Positions 11,818 through 23,289 of a DNA stretch of 64,000 nucleotides are shown one piece after another. Source of the DNA: Anaeramoeba ignava (Eukaryota > Metamonada > Anaeramoebidae); assembly GCA_028826165.1 (NCBI GenBank), contig JAPDFW010000091.1, forward strand, positions 153,501-217,500, written 5' to 3'. Under the pieces are notes generated by a model. That model had not been told where the DNA came from. It saw nothing but the letters and a program-made list of their open reading frames with translations, and did no database searches. The translations under genes and the position numbers were made by a program. Within the stretch, counting starts at the first letter, position 1. Each line of letters begins with the position of its first letter.

Positions 11818-13592
11818 ATGAATGATTGTTTATTTTTTGGAAGAAATGACGAACCAAAGTTTATCAAAAATGAATCAGATACAATAACAAAACCAATTCA
11901 ATTTAAATTTGAAAATGAAAAAGAAAATGAAAATGAAAATGAAAAACAAATTAAACAAATTTCATTGGGTGCTTTTGGAACAATTTTCCTTTTTAAAAAC
12001 GGAAAAGCAATAGAATATTTAAATGAAAGATGAATTAAATCAAAATCCTCAAAAAATCCAAATTGAAGAAAATATTCAAAAAGTAACTGTTGGTTATGCA
12101 AATGAAGCAATTTTAACAAAAGAAGGAAATGTATTTGCCAAAGGAAGAAATATTAATCCAAAAAATCCAAATGAATTTATCAATATTTCATCATTAATTG
12201 AAGATACAAATGATAGAATAATTCAAGATATTGTTTCTGGATACAAGTCAATTTACTTATTAACTTCAAATCAAAATGCTTATGGAATTGGTTCAAATAA
12301 ATATGGTCAACTTGGTTTTGATTATAAAACACTTGAAGAAACAGAAAAACCAATTTTAATGATGAAAAATGTTTCTAAAATATTTTCAGGAAATTCTTCA
12401 AGACATGTTTTTCTTTTGAATTCAAATCAAGAATTATTTGGATGTGGTGATAATAAATATGGTCAACTTGGATTAGGAGAATCAAGAAAAAAAGAAGAAA
12501 CAATCCAAAAATTAACCAAAATACAAAGTATTCCAAAAGGCAAAATAATTGATACTAAGTCTGGATCTTGTCATTCAATAATGTTTATTGAAAAAGAAGA
12601 TGAAAATCCAAAAAGAAAACTTTATTCAACTGGAGATTATCAATTAAATGGACTTGGCAAAAATAAAGATACTTATGAATTTACTGAAATTGAATCATCT
12701 TTATTTGAAAATGATAATATTCTTGAATTTTCTGTTGATGATGAACATACTTTGATTTTAGTTTCCAATTCAAAATTAATTGTATTTGGAAATAATGAAT
12801 ATGGTGAATTAGGAACTGGAGATACAAATGAACAATCAATTCCAATTCAAATTGAACTTCCTAAATTAAGATTTAATAAAGAAATTTCCAATTATCATAT
12901 TTCTTGTGGAGTTTATCAATCATTTCTTTATTATTCTCCTTCTTTTTCCAATCTTGAAGAAGATTTGATAAAATTATTTAGAAGAAAAGAATTTTGCAAT
13001 ATTTCATTTAAAACAGAAAATGGAGAAATAATTTGAAGCTCATAAATTAATATTGAAATATAGATTAAATCAAAATCAAAATCAAATTGAAAAACTTCAA
13101 GAAATTATTTCAAAAAAATCAATTAAAGAATCAAATCAAATATTTGAAATGATTTATTCAAACCGAATAATAAATCCAATATTATATTTTGAAATTAAAG
13201 AAATTATAAATTTAAATGAAAAAATTGAAGAAACAATTAAAAGAATTTATTTAAATAAAAATGAAAATATAAAAGATTTTATAATTGAAAGAAAAGAAAA
13301 ACAATATAAATTTCCTAAATTAATATTAATAATGAGAAGTGAATTATATCGAGGAATGTTTTTATCTGTAACTGAAGATACTTCTAATAAAGTTACAGAT
13401 TATAGTGAATTAAGTGAAGAATCATTTCAAATATTTGAATATTGGATTTATTCAAATCAAATCAAAGATGAAATTGAAATTACACAAGAAATCATTAATG
13501 AAATTAAAAAAGGAATTGATTATTTTCAATTAAATCAAACATATCCAAATTTATTTGATTTATTAATTAACAAATTTAATAATCAAAATTAA
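11818..13592 (+). CDS. RCC1-repeat / BTB protein, copy 1, broken by two frameshifts
   Basis: Pieces 11818..~12025, ~12026..13032 and ~13036..13592 lie in three frames but align end to end with the intact paralogues at 46933 and 48779. The first shift is one extra G in AATGAAAGATGAATT (about 12025); the second is one extra T in AATAATTTGAAGCTC (about 13036; paralogue AATAATTGAAGCTC). Content: MNDCLFFG start, RCC1 repeats with GIGSNKYGQLGF and GCGDNKYGQLGLG, then two BTB-like domains (EFCNISF..., and DFIIERKEKQYKFPKLIL...YSELS). BTB domains usually dimerise or recruit CUL3, and RCC1 propellers bind partners; the specific role is unknown. Either a young pseudogene or carrying assembly indels. 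Confidence 0.7.
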
Positions 13593-14068
13593 AATTAAAA
13601 TCAAAAATTAAAATCAAAAATTAAAATTAAAATTAAAATTAAAATTAAAATTAAAATCAAAATTAAAAATTAAAATTAAAATCAAAATCAAAATTAAAAT
13701 CAAAATCAAAATTAAAATCAAAATTAAAATTAAAATTTAAATAAAAATTAAAATCAAAATCAAAATTAAAATTCATTTTAAAATTAAAAATAAAAATCAA
13801 AATTAAAATGAAAATTAAAATCAAAATTAAAATTAAAATTAAAATTAAAATTAAAATTAAAATCAAAATTAAAATTAAAATCAAAATTAAAATTAAAATT
13901 AAAATTAAAATTAAAATTAAAATTAAAATTAAAATTAAAAATTAAAATTAAAATTAAAATTAAAATCAAAATTAAAATTAAAATTAAAATTCAAATCAAA
14001 ATTAAAAATTAAAATTAAAATTAAAATTAAAATTAAAATTAAAATTTAAATTAAAATTAAAAAAATAA
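13593..14068. repeat. (AAAATT)/(AAAATC) tract between RCC1-BTB copies 1 and 2
   Basis: About 470 bp of AAAATT and AAAATC hexamers. The 3' UTR of copy 1 and the promoter of copy 2 must lie in it. Open frames here encode only FN/IL dipeptide runs and are not genes. Confidence 0.8.
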
Positions 14069-14115
14069 AAAGCAAAAAAAGCAAAATTATTTTTTTCATT
14101 TTTTTCTTTTCAAAA

Positions 14116-15877
14116 ATGAATGAAATTATATTTTTTGGTTCAAATGAAAAACCAACAATAATAAAAAATGAAACAGAAATAATAACAAAACCAATTCAAT
14201 TTAAATTTGAAAATGAAAATGAAAATGAAAAACAAATTAAACAAATTTCTTCATCAGGAGATTTTTCAACAATTTTCCTTTTTAAAAATGGAAAAGCAAT
14301 AGAATATTTAAGTGAAAATGATTCAAATCCAAATCCTTCAAAAATCCAAATTGAAGAAAATATTCAAAAAGTAACTGTTGGTTATGAAAATGAAGCAATT
14401 TTAACAAAAGAAGGAAATGTATTTGCAAAAGGAGAAGATATTAATCCAAAAAACCCAAAAGAATTTATCAATATTTCATCATTAATTGAAGATAAAAATG
14501 ATAGAATAATTGAAGATATTGTTTCTGGAGCTAGTTTAATTTATTTATTAACTTCAAATCAAAATGCTTATGGAATTGGTTTAGATGATTATGGTCAACT
14601 TGGTTTTGATTATAAAACACTCGAAAAAACAGAAAAACCAATTTTAATGATGAAAAATGTTTCTAAAATATTTTCAGGAATTACATCAAATAATGTTTTT
14701 CTTTTAAATTCAAATCAAGAATTATTTGGATGTGGTGATAATTTTTGGAGTCAACTTGGATTAGGAGAATCAAGAAAAGAAGATTGGCAAATCCCTAAAT
14801 TAACCAAAATCCAAAATATTCCAAAAGGTAAAATAATTGATATTCAATGTGGATCTTGGCATTCAATAATGTTGATTAAAAATGAAGATGAAAATCCAAA
14901 AATGAAACTTTATTCATGTGGAAATTCCCAATTTAATGGGCTTGGCAAAAATACTTATGAATTTACTGAAGTTAAATCATCTTTATTTGAAAATGATATT
15001 ATTCTTGATTTTTCTGTTGGATTCGATCATACTTTGATTTTAACTTCTAATTCAAAATTAATTGGATTTGGAAGTAATTTATATGGTCAATTAGGAGCTG
15101 GAGATACAAACCATCAATCAATTCCAATTCAAATTGAACTTTCTAAATTAAGATTTAATGAAGAAGTTTATAATTATCATGTTTATTGTGGATATCGAAG
15201 ATCATTTCTTTATTATTCTCCTTTTCTTTCTTCTTTTTCCAATCTTGAAGAAGATTTGATAAAATTATTTAAAAGAAAAGAATTTTGCAATATTTCATTT
15301 AAAACCAGAAAATGGAGAAATAATTTCAGCTCATAAATTAATATTGAAATATAGATTAAATCAAAATCAAAATCAAATTGAAAAACTTAAAGAAATTATT
15401 TCAAAAAAATCAATTAAAGAATCAAATCAAATATTTGAAATGATTTATTCAAACAGAATAATAAATCCAAAATTATATTCTGAAATTAAAGAAATTATAA
15501 ATTCAAATGAAAAAATTGAAGAAACAATCAAAAGAATTTATTTAAATGAAAATGAAAATGATTTCATAATTGAAAGAAAAGAAAAACAATATAAATTTCC
15601 CAAATTAATATTAATAATGAGAAGTGAATTATATCGAGGAATGTTTTTATCTGTAACTGAAGATAAATCAAATAAAGTTACAGATTATAGTGAATTAAGT
15701 GAAGAATCATTTCAAATATTTGAATATTGGATTTATTCAAATCAAATCAAAGATGGAATTCGAAATTACAAAGAAATCATTGATGAAATTGAAAAAGGAA
15801 TTGATTATTTTCAATTAAATCAAACAAATCCAAATTTATTTGATTTATTAATTAACAAATTTAATAATCAAAATTAA
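14116..15877 (+). CDS. RCC1-repeat / BTB protein, copy 2, one frameshift
   Basis: Reading 14116..~15300 then ~15305..15877. One extra C in AAAACCAGAAAATGG (about 15305; compare AAAACAGAAAATGG in copy 1) ends the first frame at 15336, between the RCC1 repeats and the first BTB domain. Beyond it the protein aligns fully with copy 5 (YRLNQNQNQIEKL, KQYKFPKLILIMRSELYRGMF). RCC1 motifs: GIGLDDYGQLGF, GCGDNFWSQLGLG, GFGSNLYGQLGAGD. Copies 1 and 2 share their 5' leader and most codons, so they are recent tandem duplicates. The stop codon lies only 15 bp from the stop of the convergent PAS gene B. If the shift is real the product would be an RCC1-only protein of 406 residues. Confidence 0.75.
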
Positions 15878-15892
15878 AATTAAAATCAAAAA

Positions 15893-17093
15893 TTAAATTT
15901 TTTTTTCTTCTTGTAAATCCTGTGCAAGAAATTCAATTATTTTTGGATCTGTTACAATTTCTTGAATTTTCTCAAGTTTTGAATTTACCAAATTAAATTC
16001 CAATTCCCTTTTTTTAGATTTTTCAATATTTTTTTGGAAATGACATTCTAATTCGTTATATCTTGCTTTATGTTTTTCTCTTTCTATTCCCAATTTATCA
16101 ACCAATTTAGAAATATGATTTTGATTGATCTCATCACACTTTTCAAAAATTAACTTGATTTTGTTGAGCTCATCAATAATTTCCTTTTCCAATTTTGGAT
16201 TTTGATGAATTCTTATATGAAACTTGATTTTATTAATAATATAATCCAATTTCATTTCAAATTCATCATTTAAAATAAGGAAAATATTATAGGCTGATTG
16301 ATATTTTTTTGGAGATGATATTATTTGCTCTGCTTGTGATTCAAGATCCGAAAATTCAGTTGTTGATTTGGATTCATCTTCTTCTAATGAATCTTTTTCT
16401 TTTGGAGAACTGTCAGATTCACTTTTTCCAATAAATTGAGGATTAACCAAATAAAGTGATTGATCCAAAGGTGTTTCTATGATTTCATTTTCTAATGGAT
16501 TAAGAATTGGAATTGAAACACATTGAAAACATATTTTTCCTTTTAATTGAATAATTGTAACATATAAATGAACCCAAACATCTTGGTTTTGAGTATTTTT
16601 ATGAAGCCAATAAAAATCAATATTTGCTGTTGTATTTCTAATTATTTTAGTTTTATTTTTTTTTTGAAAAAAAGAAGATGAATAAATATTTTTTTTTGCT
16701 TTTTTTTTTTTTTGCTTTTTTTTTTTTGGAAAAACCAAATTATTTTCTCATTTCTATAAAATTATCAATTTTCATTACAATTATAATTAAAAATAATGGG
16801 AGTTTTGGATTTATTTACTTAAGTATTCTTTGAGTTTGTTCTTCAATTGCTTCTTTTAAGGGTTTATTAAGTTGGGGTTGAAAAGGAGCTGAAAAATTAG
16901 GATCAACAATTTTATTTACTAATTCTTCTCTACATGTTAAACCTAATAATTTTGCACAAGAATCATTTACTTCAATACAAAAATGATCTTCTAAACTAAT
17001 GAGAATCATTGCTTCTTTGGCTTCTCTAATTGATTTTAGATAAGTTTCTGTTTCTTTTCTTTTAATAATTTTTGCAGATTTTGAATTTCCCAT
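15893..17093 (-). CDS. PAS-domain plus coiled-coil protein, copy B
   Basis: Exons 17093..16819 and 16637..15893 (intron 181 bp, phase 2) give 339 residues. N-terminus MGNSKSAKIIKRKE (myristoylation type), PAS first half EAMILISLEDHFCIEVNDSCAKLLGL, second half DFYWLHKNTQNQDVWVHLYV, then an acidic linker and coiled coil ending in DLQEEKKI. The linker lacks the Thr/Ser runs of copies A, C and D. The short intron here is probably close to the ancestral size. The exon-1 PAS loop has Cys where other copies have Tyr (NDSCAKL against NDLYAKL), a possible difference at the ligand pocket. Confidence 0.75.
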
Positions 17094-17258
17094 TTTTAAT
17101 TTTTTATTATTTATTTTTTATTTTTCAAAAAATGGAAAGAAAAATGAAAAATTTTTAATTCCAAAATTCATTCTTTTTTTCTGAATTTGAATTTCAATTA
17201 AAATTAAAAATTCAAAGTTGTTTTTATTCCCTTTTTTCTTTTTGTAAATTAAATTAAA

Positions 17259-18665
17259 TTAAAATTTTTTTTCTTCTTGAAAATCAAATTGGAAAAATTG
17301 AGTAATATTTGGATCTGTTGTTAATTCTTGAATTTTTTGAAGTTTTGAAATTGCCAATTCAAATCCTAATTGAGTTTTTTCTGATTTTTCAAGGTTTTTT
17401 TGTAAATGAGATTCTAATTCATTATATTTATCTTTATTTCTTTCTCTTTCAATTTTTAATCTATCAGCTAATTTTGAAATTTGAGTTTGATTTGATTTAT
17501 TACATTCTTCAAAAATTGATTTGATTTCATTTAATTCATCAATAACTTTCTTTTCTAATTTTGGATTTTCATTAGCTCTAATAATAGATTTAATTGTATC
17601 AATTTTATCATCTAATTGCATTTCAAATTCATCACTATCAAGAAGTAAAATATTAGAAGTTGATTGGGGTTTTTTGTTTTTGTTGTTGATCTTGTTGTTT
17701 TTGATCTTGTTGTTGAATTTGATGTTGTAAATGTTGTTGAATCTGTTTCAATTTTTGCTTCAAGATCTGAAAAATCAGTTGTTGATTTTGATTCATCAGC
17801 AAAAAAATTTTTTTCTTTTTGGGAACTTTCAGATTCATTCATTGCAATAAATTGAGGATTAACCAAATAAAGTGATTGATCCAAAGGTGTTTCTCTGATT
17901 TCATTTTCTAATGGATTAAGAATTGGTCTTGAAATGCATTGAAAACCTTGTTTGCCTTTTATTTTGATAGGTGTAATATATAAATGAATCCAAACATCCT
18001 CATTTTTAATATTTTTACTTAACCAATAAAAATCAATACTTCCTGTTGTATCTCTATTTAAATTTATTTTTGTTAAAAAGTTTGAAGAAATTTGAAAGGT
18101 GAATAAAAAGGTGAATAAAAAATATTTTCCTTTTTTCTTTTAAATTGATAATAAAATTAATAATCTATTAAATAATTTAATTATTTTATGACTCAGCATT
18201 AAATTTATTATTAATTAAAATCTTTTTATTATTTTTTTTAATTGTGATTTTATTTTTAAAATAATAAATAAGATCAAAAAATCGAATTAAAAAAAGTGAT
18301 CAAATTAAGAGAAATAATTCTTTAAAAATTCGAAAAGCAAAAAAAAAACAAATTATAAAAAAAGAAATAAAGTGTTTTTTATTAACTTACTTTAACAACT
18401 TTTCACTTAATTCTTGAATAGCTTCATTTGTTGGTTTATTAAATTGAGGTTGAAAAGGAGCTGAAAAATTAGGATCAATTGGTTTATTTATTATGTCTTT
18501 TCTACTTTTTAAACCTAATAATTTTGCATAAAGATCATTCGCTTCAATACAAAAATGATTTTCTACTACGATAACCATTGCAGGTTCTTTGGCTTCTCTA
18601 ATTGATTTTAGATAAGTTTCTGTTTCTTTTCTTTTAATAATTTTTGATGATTTTGAATTTCCCAT
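17259..18665 (-). CDS. PAS-domain plus coiled-coil protein, copy C, one frameshift
   Basis: Exons 18665..18391 and 18053..17259 (intron 337 bp). The N-terminus MGNSKSSKIIKRKE and both PAS halves are intact (EPAMVIVVENHFCIEAND, DFYWLSKNIKNEDVWIHLYI). Near 17667-17676 the run reads GGGGTTTTTT where copy D has GGGTTTTT, shifting the frame between the Ser/Thr linker and the coiled coil, so the coiled coil is read in another frame (17259..~17660). Both halves are otherwise collinear with copy D over coding, intron and flanking DNA, so C and D are a recent duplication. Homopolymer context leaves a sequencing error possible. Confidence 0.7.
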
Positions 18666-19051
18666 TTCAAGTTTTGGAATTTAAGAATAATTTCAATTCT
18701 GAATTATAAAACCTTTTTTTTAAAAAAATAAATTGAAAAAATGAAAATAATGGATTAGTTAAATTAATTGAAAAATTTTAAAATAAAAAAAGACAAAAAA
18801 ATTTTTCTTTTCTCTTTTTTATTTTAAATTTTTAATTTAAAAAAAATTGCCACTTCAAAAAGACATTTTATTGTTTTTTATTTGTTTAAAAAAGTTAAAA
18901 TGATATTTTCTGATAATTTCCTAAATTAATTATAATTATTTACTTATTTTTTTAATATAGATCTTTTTTATTTTTTTTTAAATTGAAAAATTAAAAAATT
19001 TGAATCAAAAATTCAAAGTTGTTTTTATTCTCCTCTTTCTTTCTTTTTAAA
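18666..19051. other. Intergenic between PAS copies C and D
   Basis: AT-rich. It contains one isolated ATATAGATCTTTTTTA motif (near 18955) like the core of the 148-bp array at 20.8-23.2 kb. No gene seen. Confidence 0.45.
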
Positions 19052-20489
19052 TTAAAATTTTTTTTCTTCTTGAAAATCAAATTGGAAAAATTGAGTAATA
19101 TTTGGATCTGTTGTTAATTCTTGAATTTTTTGAATTTTTGAAATTGCCAATTCAAATCCTAATTGAGTTTTTTCTGATTTTTCAAGATTTTTTTGTAAAT
19201 GAGATTCTAATTCATTATATTTATCTTTATTTCTTTCTCTTTCAATTTTTAATCTATCAGCTAATTTTGAAATTTGAGTTTGATTTGATTTATTACATTC
19301 TTCAAAAATTGATTTGATTTCATTTAATTCATCAATAACTTTCTTTTCTAATTTTGGATTTTCATTAGCTCTAATAATAGATTTAATTGTATCAATTTTA
19401 TCATCTAATCTCATTTCAAATTCATCACTATCAAGAAGTAAAATATTAGAAGTTGATTGGGTTTTTGTTGTTGATGTTTTTGATCTTGTTGTTGAATTTG
19501 ATGTTGTAAATGTTGTTGAATCTGTTTCAATTTTTGCTTCAAGATCTGAAAAATCAGTTGTTGATTTTGAATCATCAATAAAAGAATCTTTTTCTTTTTG
19601 GGAACTTTCAGATTCATTCAAACCAATAAATCGAGGATTAACCAAATAAAGTGATTGATCCAAAGGCTTTTCTTTGATTTCATTTTCTAATGGATTAAGA
19701 ATTTTTCTAACAATACATTGGAAACACATTTTTCCTTTTATTTTTACAAACGTTAGATAAACATGAACCCAAACATCTTCATTTTTAATATCTTTTTGAA
19801 GCCAATAAAAATCAACACTTCCTGTTGTATCTCTATTTAAATTTATTTTTGTTAAAAAATTTGAAGAAATTTGAAAGGTGAATAAAAAATAATAAAAAGG
19901 TGAATAAAAAATATTTTTCTTTTTTCTTTTAAATTGATAATAAAATTAATAATCTATTAAATAATTTAATTATTTTATGACTCAGCATTAAATTTATTAT
20001 TAATTAAAATCTTTTTATTATTATTTTTAATTGTGATTTTATTTTTAAAATAATAAATAAGATCAAAAAATTGAATTAAAAAAAGTGATCAAATTAAGAA
20101 ATATAATTCAAAATTTATTCCCTTTTTTAAAATCAAATTATTATTTCGAAAATAAAAACAACAAACAAAAGTTAATTTATTTATTTATTGAATGATTTGT
20201 TTGTCGAAAATAAAAATTACTTTAAAATAGTTTTATTTAATTCTTCCATTGCTTCATTTAAAGGTTTATTAAGTTGAGGTTGAAAAGGAGCTAAAAGTTT
20301 CATATTAAGAGGTTTATTTACTATATCTTCTCTACTTTTTAAACCAAATAATTTTGCATAGAGATCATTCGCTTCTAATACTGTATTTTCTGAAGTAACA
20401 AGAGTCATTGCTTCTTTTGCTTCTCTAATTGTTTTCAAATAACTTTTTATTTCTTTCTTTTTAATAATTTTTGATTTTGAACTTCCCAT
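19052..20489 (-). CDS. PAS-domain plus coiled-coil protein, copy D
   Basis: Exons 20489..20221 and 19832..19052 (intron 388 bp, phase 2) give 349 residues. N-terminus MGSSKSKIIKKKEI, PAS first half EAMTLVTSENTVLEANDLYAKLFGL, second half DFYWLQKDIKNEDVWVHVYLTFVKIKGKMCFQC, a Ser/Thr-rich linker (STTRSKTSTTKTQ) and coiled coil ending FQFDFQEEKKF. Exon 2 is almost identical to copy C, whereas exon 1 is much more diverged; this mosaic suggests gene conversion or a duplication limited to exon 2 and its flanks. The copy C frameshift is absent here. Confidence 0.8.
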
Positions 20490-20799
20490 TTTGTTTTGCT
20501 TTTTCAGAAATAAGAAATTAAAATTTGTTTGTTTTTTTTTGAAAGGTAAAAAAAAAATGAATTGGTTTTGTTTTTGTAATTTTTTTTTCTTTTTTGTTTT
20601 TAAGTGAGAAATTATTTGTAAAATTTTAATTAAAAAAAATTTTTCTTTTCTTATTTTAATTAAAAAAAAAATTTTTCAATAAAGACAAAAAAATTTTTTT
20701 TTCTTTTTCTTTTTCTTTTTTAATAAATAAAAATATTGAAAATAAACAAAAATAAGTTAAAAAAAATTAATAATTTGGATTTAGGATCAAAATTATAAA
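20490..20799. other. Upstream region of PAS copy D, A/T runs
   Basis: Poly-A and poly-T runs and CTTTTT units. No gene or defined element recognised, though the promoter of copy D must lie here. Confidence 0.4.
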
Positions 20800-23222
20800 T
20801 TTATTTAAAAAATTTATTTTAATTATTTTAATAAATTTATAATAAAAATATTTAATAAATAAATTATAATTTAATTATAGATCTTTTTTATATTTAAGAA
20901 ATTAAATTATTTTCTATTTCTATTTTTGAATATTTTTTAATTAATTAATTAGATTTAATATCAAATTCAAAAATTATTTTAATAGATTTATAATAAAAAT
21001 ATTTAATAAATAAATTATAATTTAATTATAGATCTTTTTAAATTTAAGAAATTAAATTATTTTTATTCCTATTTTTGAATATTTTTAATTAATTAATTAG
21101 ATTTAATATCAAATCCAAAAATTATTTTAATAAATTTATAATAAAAATATTTAATAAATAAATTATAATTTAATTATAGATCTTTTTATATTTAAGAAAT
21201 TAAATTATTTTTATTCCTATTTTTGATTATTTTTAATTAATAATTTAGATTTAATATCAAATCCAAAAATAATTTTAATAAATTTATTTTAAATTATTTT
21301 AATAAATAAATTATAATTTAATTATAGATCTTTTTAAATTTAAGAAATTAAGTTATTTTCTATTTCTATTTTTGATTATTTTTGATTAATTATTTAAATA
21401 AAATTAATAATTTAGATTTAATATCAAATTCAAAAATAATTTTAATAAATTTATTTTAAATTATTTAATAAATAAATTATAATTTAATTATAGATCTTTT
21501 TAAATTTAAGAAATTAAGTTATTTCTTATTCCTATTTTTGATTATTTTTAATTAATTATTTAGATTTAATATCAAATCCAAAAATTATTTTAATAAATTT
21601 ATTTTAAATTATTTAATAAATAAATTAAAATTTAATTATAGATCTTTTTAAATTTAAGAAATTAAGTTATTTTTATTCCTATTTTTGATTATTTTTAATT
21701 AATTATTTAGATTTAATATCAAATCCAAAAATTATTTTTAATAAATTTATAATAAAAATATTTAATAAATAAATTAAAATTTAATTATAGATCTTTTTAT
21801 ATTTAAGAAATTAAATTATTTTTATTTCTATTTTTGATTATTTTTAATTAATAATTTAGATTTAATATCAAATTCAAAAATTATTTTAATAGATTTTATA
21901 ATAAAAATATTTAATAAATAAATTATAATTTAATTATAGATCTTTTTAAATTTAAGAAATTAAATCATTTCTATTTCTATTTTTGATTATTTTTAATTAA
22001 TAATTTAGATTTAATATCAAATTCAAAAATAATTTTAATAAATTTATAATAAAAATATTTAATAAATAAATTATAATTTAATTATAGATCTTTTTAAATT
22101 TAAGAAATTAAATTATTTTTATTCCTATTTTTGATTATTTTTAATTAATTATTTAGATTTAATATCAAATCCAAAAATTATTTTAATAAATTTATTTTAA
22201 ATTATTTAATAAATAAATTAAAATTTAATTATAGATCTTTTTAAATTTAAGAAATTAAGTTATTTTTATTCCTATTTTTGATTATTTTTAATTAATTATT
22301 TAGATTTAATATCAAATCCAAAAATTATTTTAATAAATTTATAATAAAAATATTTAATAAATAAATTAAAATTTAATTATAGATCTTTTTATATTTAAGA
22401 AATTAAATTATTTTTATTTCTATTTTTGATTATTTTTAATTAATAATTTAGATTTAATATCAAATTCAAAAATAATTTTAATAAATTTATAATAAAAATA
22501 TTTAATAAATAAATTATAATTTAATTATAGATCTTTTTAAATTTAAGAAATTAAGTTATTTTTATTCCTTTTTGATTATTTTTAATTAATTATTTAAATA
22601 AAATTAATAATTTAGATTTAATATCAAATTCAAAAATAATTTTAATAAATTTATAATAAATTATTTAATAAATAAATTAAAATTTAATTATAGATCTTTT
22701 TAAATTTAAGAAATTAAATTATTTTCTATTTCTATTTTTGATTATTTTTAATTAATTATTTAAATAAAATTAATTATTTAGATTTAATTTCAAATTCAAA
22801 AATAATTTTAATAAATTTATAATAAAAATATTTAATAAATAAATTATAATTTAATTATAGATCTTTTTAAATTTAAGAAATTAAGTTATTTTCTATTTCT
22901 ATTTTTGAATATTTTTAATTAATTATTTAAATAAAATTAATAATTTAGATTTAATTTCAAATTCAAAAATAATTTTAATAAATTTATTTTAAATTATTTA
23001 ATAAATAAATTATAATTTAATTATAGATCTTTTTTAAATTTAAGAAATTAAATTATTTTTTATTCCTATTTTTGATTATTTTTTAATTAATTATTTAGAT
23101 TTAATATCAAATCCAAAAATTATTTTAATAAATTTATTTTAAATTATTTAATAAATAAATTAAAATTTAATTATAGATCTTTTTTGAATTTAAGAAATTA
23201 AGTTATTTTTTATTCCTATTTT
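20800..23222. repeat. Satellite-like tandem array, 16 units of ~148 bp
   Basis: Each unit contains ATTTAATTATAGATCTTTTTAAATTTAAGAAATTAA, TATTTTTGATTATTTTTAATTAA and TTTAGATTTAATATCAAATC, split here by variable A/T bases. The AGATCT cores sit near 20880, 21031, 21179, 21327, 21493, 21641, 21790, 21939, 22087, 22233, 22382, 22530, 22693, 22860, 23026 and 23176. Eleven of the 15 spacings are 146-151 bp; four are 163-167 bp because of an extra TTTAAATAAAATTAAT-type block. Units differ by only a few percent. No open frame, no spacers (so not CRISPR-like), no ends typical of a transposon. It separates PAS copies D and E. Confidence 0.9.
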
Positions 23223-23289
23223 AAAAATTTGCTTTATTAAAAGAAAATTGAATTTAATTGAAAAAAAAAAGTGGAATGAAAAATTAAAT

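Noticed and set aside
20800-23222. CRISPR-like array
   Set aside because: The whole 148-bp unit is repeated with no unique spacers, and the genome is eukaryotic.
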